Assembly (NCBI GenBank): GCA_964016885.1
Contig: OZ024741.1
Coordinates: 410,473,464-410,537,463 of the forward strand
Length of the DNA stretch: 64,000 nucleotides
Source of the DNA: Eledone cirrhosa
Taxonomy: Eukaryota; Mollusca; Cephalopoda; Octopoda; Eledonidae
Reading direction: 5' to 3'
Part shown: in pieces, positions 63,139 to 64,000 of the stretch
Layout of the letters: each line of letters begins with the position of its first letter
How positions within the stretch are numbered: position 1 is the first letter of the stretch
Made by a program: the position numbers and the translations under genes
Notes under the pieces: generated by a model
Told to the model about the DNA's origin: nothing
Databases searched by the model: none
The model's input: the letters and a program-made list of their open reading frames with translations, nothing else

Positions 63139-64000
63139 CAACCTCTACTTCTGTAAATTAAATCACCAGGAAATAGTCTCTGAGGAGCCTCTACTTCTGT
63201 AAATTAAATCACCAGCAACTACTGTCTCTAAGCAACCTCCAACTCTACTAATTAAATCACCAGCAACTACTGTCTCTGAGCAACCTCTACTTCTGTAAAT
63301 TAAATCACTAGCAACTACTGTCTCTGAGCAACCTCTACATCTGTAAATTAAATCAACAGCAACTACTGTCTCTAATCAACCTGTACTTCTGTAAATTAAA
63401 TCACCAGAAACTACTGTCTCTGAGGAGCCTCTACTTCTGTAAATTAAATCACCAACAACTACTGTCTCTGAGCAAGCTCCACCTCTACTAATTAAATCAC
63501 CAGCAAATACTGTCTCTGAGCAACCTCTACTTCTGTAAATTAAATCACCAGCAACTACTGCCTTTGAGCAACCTCTACTTCTGTAAATTAAATCACCAGC
63601 AACTAGTCTCTGGGGAGCCTCTACTTCTGTAAATTAATTCACCAGAAACTAATGTCTCAAAGCAACCTCCATCTCTACTAATTAAATCACCAGCAACTAC
63701 TGTCTCAGAGCAACCTCTACTTCCGTAAATTAAATCACCAGCAACAACTTCTCTAAGCAGCCTCCACGTTTTCAAATTAAATCACCAGCAACTACTGTCT
63801 CTAAGCAACATCCATTTCTTATAATTAAATCATCAGCAACTACTGTCTCTGACCAACCTCTACTTCTGTAAATTAAATCACCAGCAACTACTGTCTCTGA
63901 GGAGCCTCTACTTCTGTAAATTAAATCACCAGCAACTACTGTCTCTAAGCAACCTATTCTTCTGTAAATTAAATCACCAACAACTACTGTCTCTGAGCAA
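63139..64000. repeat. Right-edge monomer block
   Basis: Contains GCCTTTGAGC, CTAGTCTCTGAGG (about 63,174 and 63,605), TCAACAGC followed by CTCTAATCAACC (about 63,355-63,380) and a final GAGGAGCC / CCTATTC / ACCAACAAC trimer. Most of 63,139-63,700 matches 38,370-38,820. The array runs off the window edge inside a unit. Confidence 0.85.

Larger units (their letters stand above)
1..64000. repeat. 48-bp satellite array, full window
   Basis: Every part of the window is built from a ~48-bp unit. Counting from AATTAAATCACC (unit 1-12), it continues with an A and GCAACTACTGT (14-24), then a variable half (25-48) commonly CTCTGAGCAACC followed by TCTACTTCTGTA or TCCACCTCTACT. All units point the same way; I saw no inverted segment. 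The consensus has about 15 A, 14 C, 14 T and 5 G. Neighbouring units differ mostly by substitutions, while distant units can be identical, the mark of a higher-order-repeat satellite. Both window edges cut the array. No unique sequence, transposon or gene interrupts it. I do not recognise the family. The setting is inferred to be eukaryotic heterochromatin; chromosomal position is unknown. Confidence 0.97.

Noticed and set aside
1..64000. CRISPR array (conserved 24 bases alternating with variable 24 bases)
   Set aside because: The variable halves are not unique spacers; they are variants of one sequence and recur in ordered groups. There is no leader or cas gene, and thousands of bases repeat exactly.
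1..64000. Telomeric or subtelomeric simple repeat
   Set aside because: No TTAGGG-, TTTAGGG- or TTAGG-type short tandem repeats were seen; the unit is 48 bp and complex.
1..64000. Transposable element or internal repeats of a transposon
   Set aside because: No terminal repeats, target-site duplications, or transposase or reverse-transcriptase frames were seen; every segment reduces to the satellite unit.
1..64000. AT-rich TAAATTAAAT as promoter or TATA elements
   Set aside because: It occurs in almost every unit, so it carries no specific information about a start site.
1..64000. Ancient 24-bp dimer origin of the unit (AGCAAC ... CTGT in both halves)
   Set aside because: AGCAACTACTGT and AGCAACC-TCTACTTCTGT look alike, but the rest of the halves do not align, so the likeness is too short to support.

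Overview
The whole window is one uninterrupted satellite (tandem-repeat) array. I found no stretch of unique sequence, protein gene, RNA gene or transposable element on either strand. The unit is about 48 bp, roughly 1,330 copies fit in the window, and both edges fall inside the array, so the true array is longer than 64 kb. Long nested satellite arrays of this kind are typical of eukaryotic heterochromatin (centromeric, pericentromeric or subtelomeric). The lineage cannot be read from this sequence: there is no gene, telomere repeat or known satellite family I recognise. The consensus unit is about 40% GC, with about 14 C against 5 G on the + strand.

Each unit has a well-conserved half (AATTAAATCACCA then GCAACTACTGT) and a more variable half that defines monomer types. 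The two main types end in CTTCTGTA (type A) or CCTCTACT (type B). Rarer types include GAGGAGCC, TTTGACC, CTAGGAGGAGCC, CTCAGC...CGTCTTCAA and an AACGAAAT type. A few monomers are 49 bp (extra A in AATTAAAATCACC) or 47 bp, so the long-range periods are close to multiples of 48 but offset by a few bases.

Monomers are grouped into higher-order repeats (HORs) that change along the array. 1-4,338: TTTGACC-rich block with a 192-bp tetramer and a 1.1-kb duplication. 4,339-9,908: two apparently identical 2,785-bp copies. 9,909-14,579: diverged units. 14,580-18,797: three copies of a 1,441-bp unit, the third with a deletion. 20,266-26,496: three copies of a 2,109-bp unit. 25,341-31,487: a 3,074-bp tandem duplication that starts inside the last 2,109-bp copy. 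31,488-39,921: diverged copies with a 4.1-kb offset pair. 39,922-59,161: units opening with CTAGGAGGAGCC, including three 1,969-bp copies. 59,162-64,000: irregular, with 144-bp trimers and a 192-bp tetramer.

The most interesting signal is a recurring AACG-type monomer whose minus strand matches the mammalian CENP-B box at 13 of 17 positions. It sits in a conserved monomer order and at exact spacing (two sites 720 bp apart per 1,969-bp HOR). The long open frames are a by-product of 48 being 16 codons and I do not call them genes.
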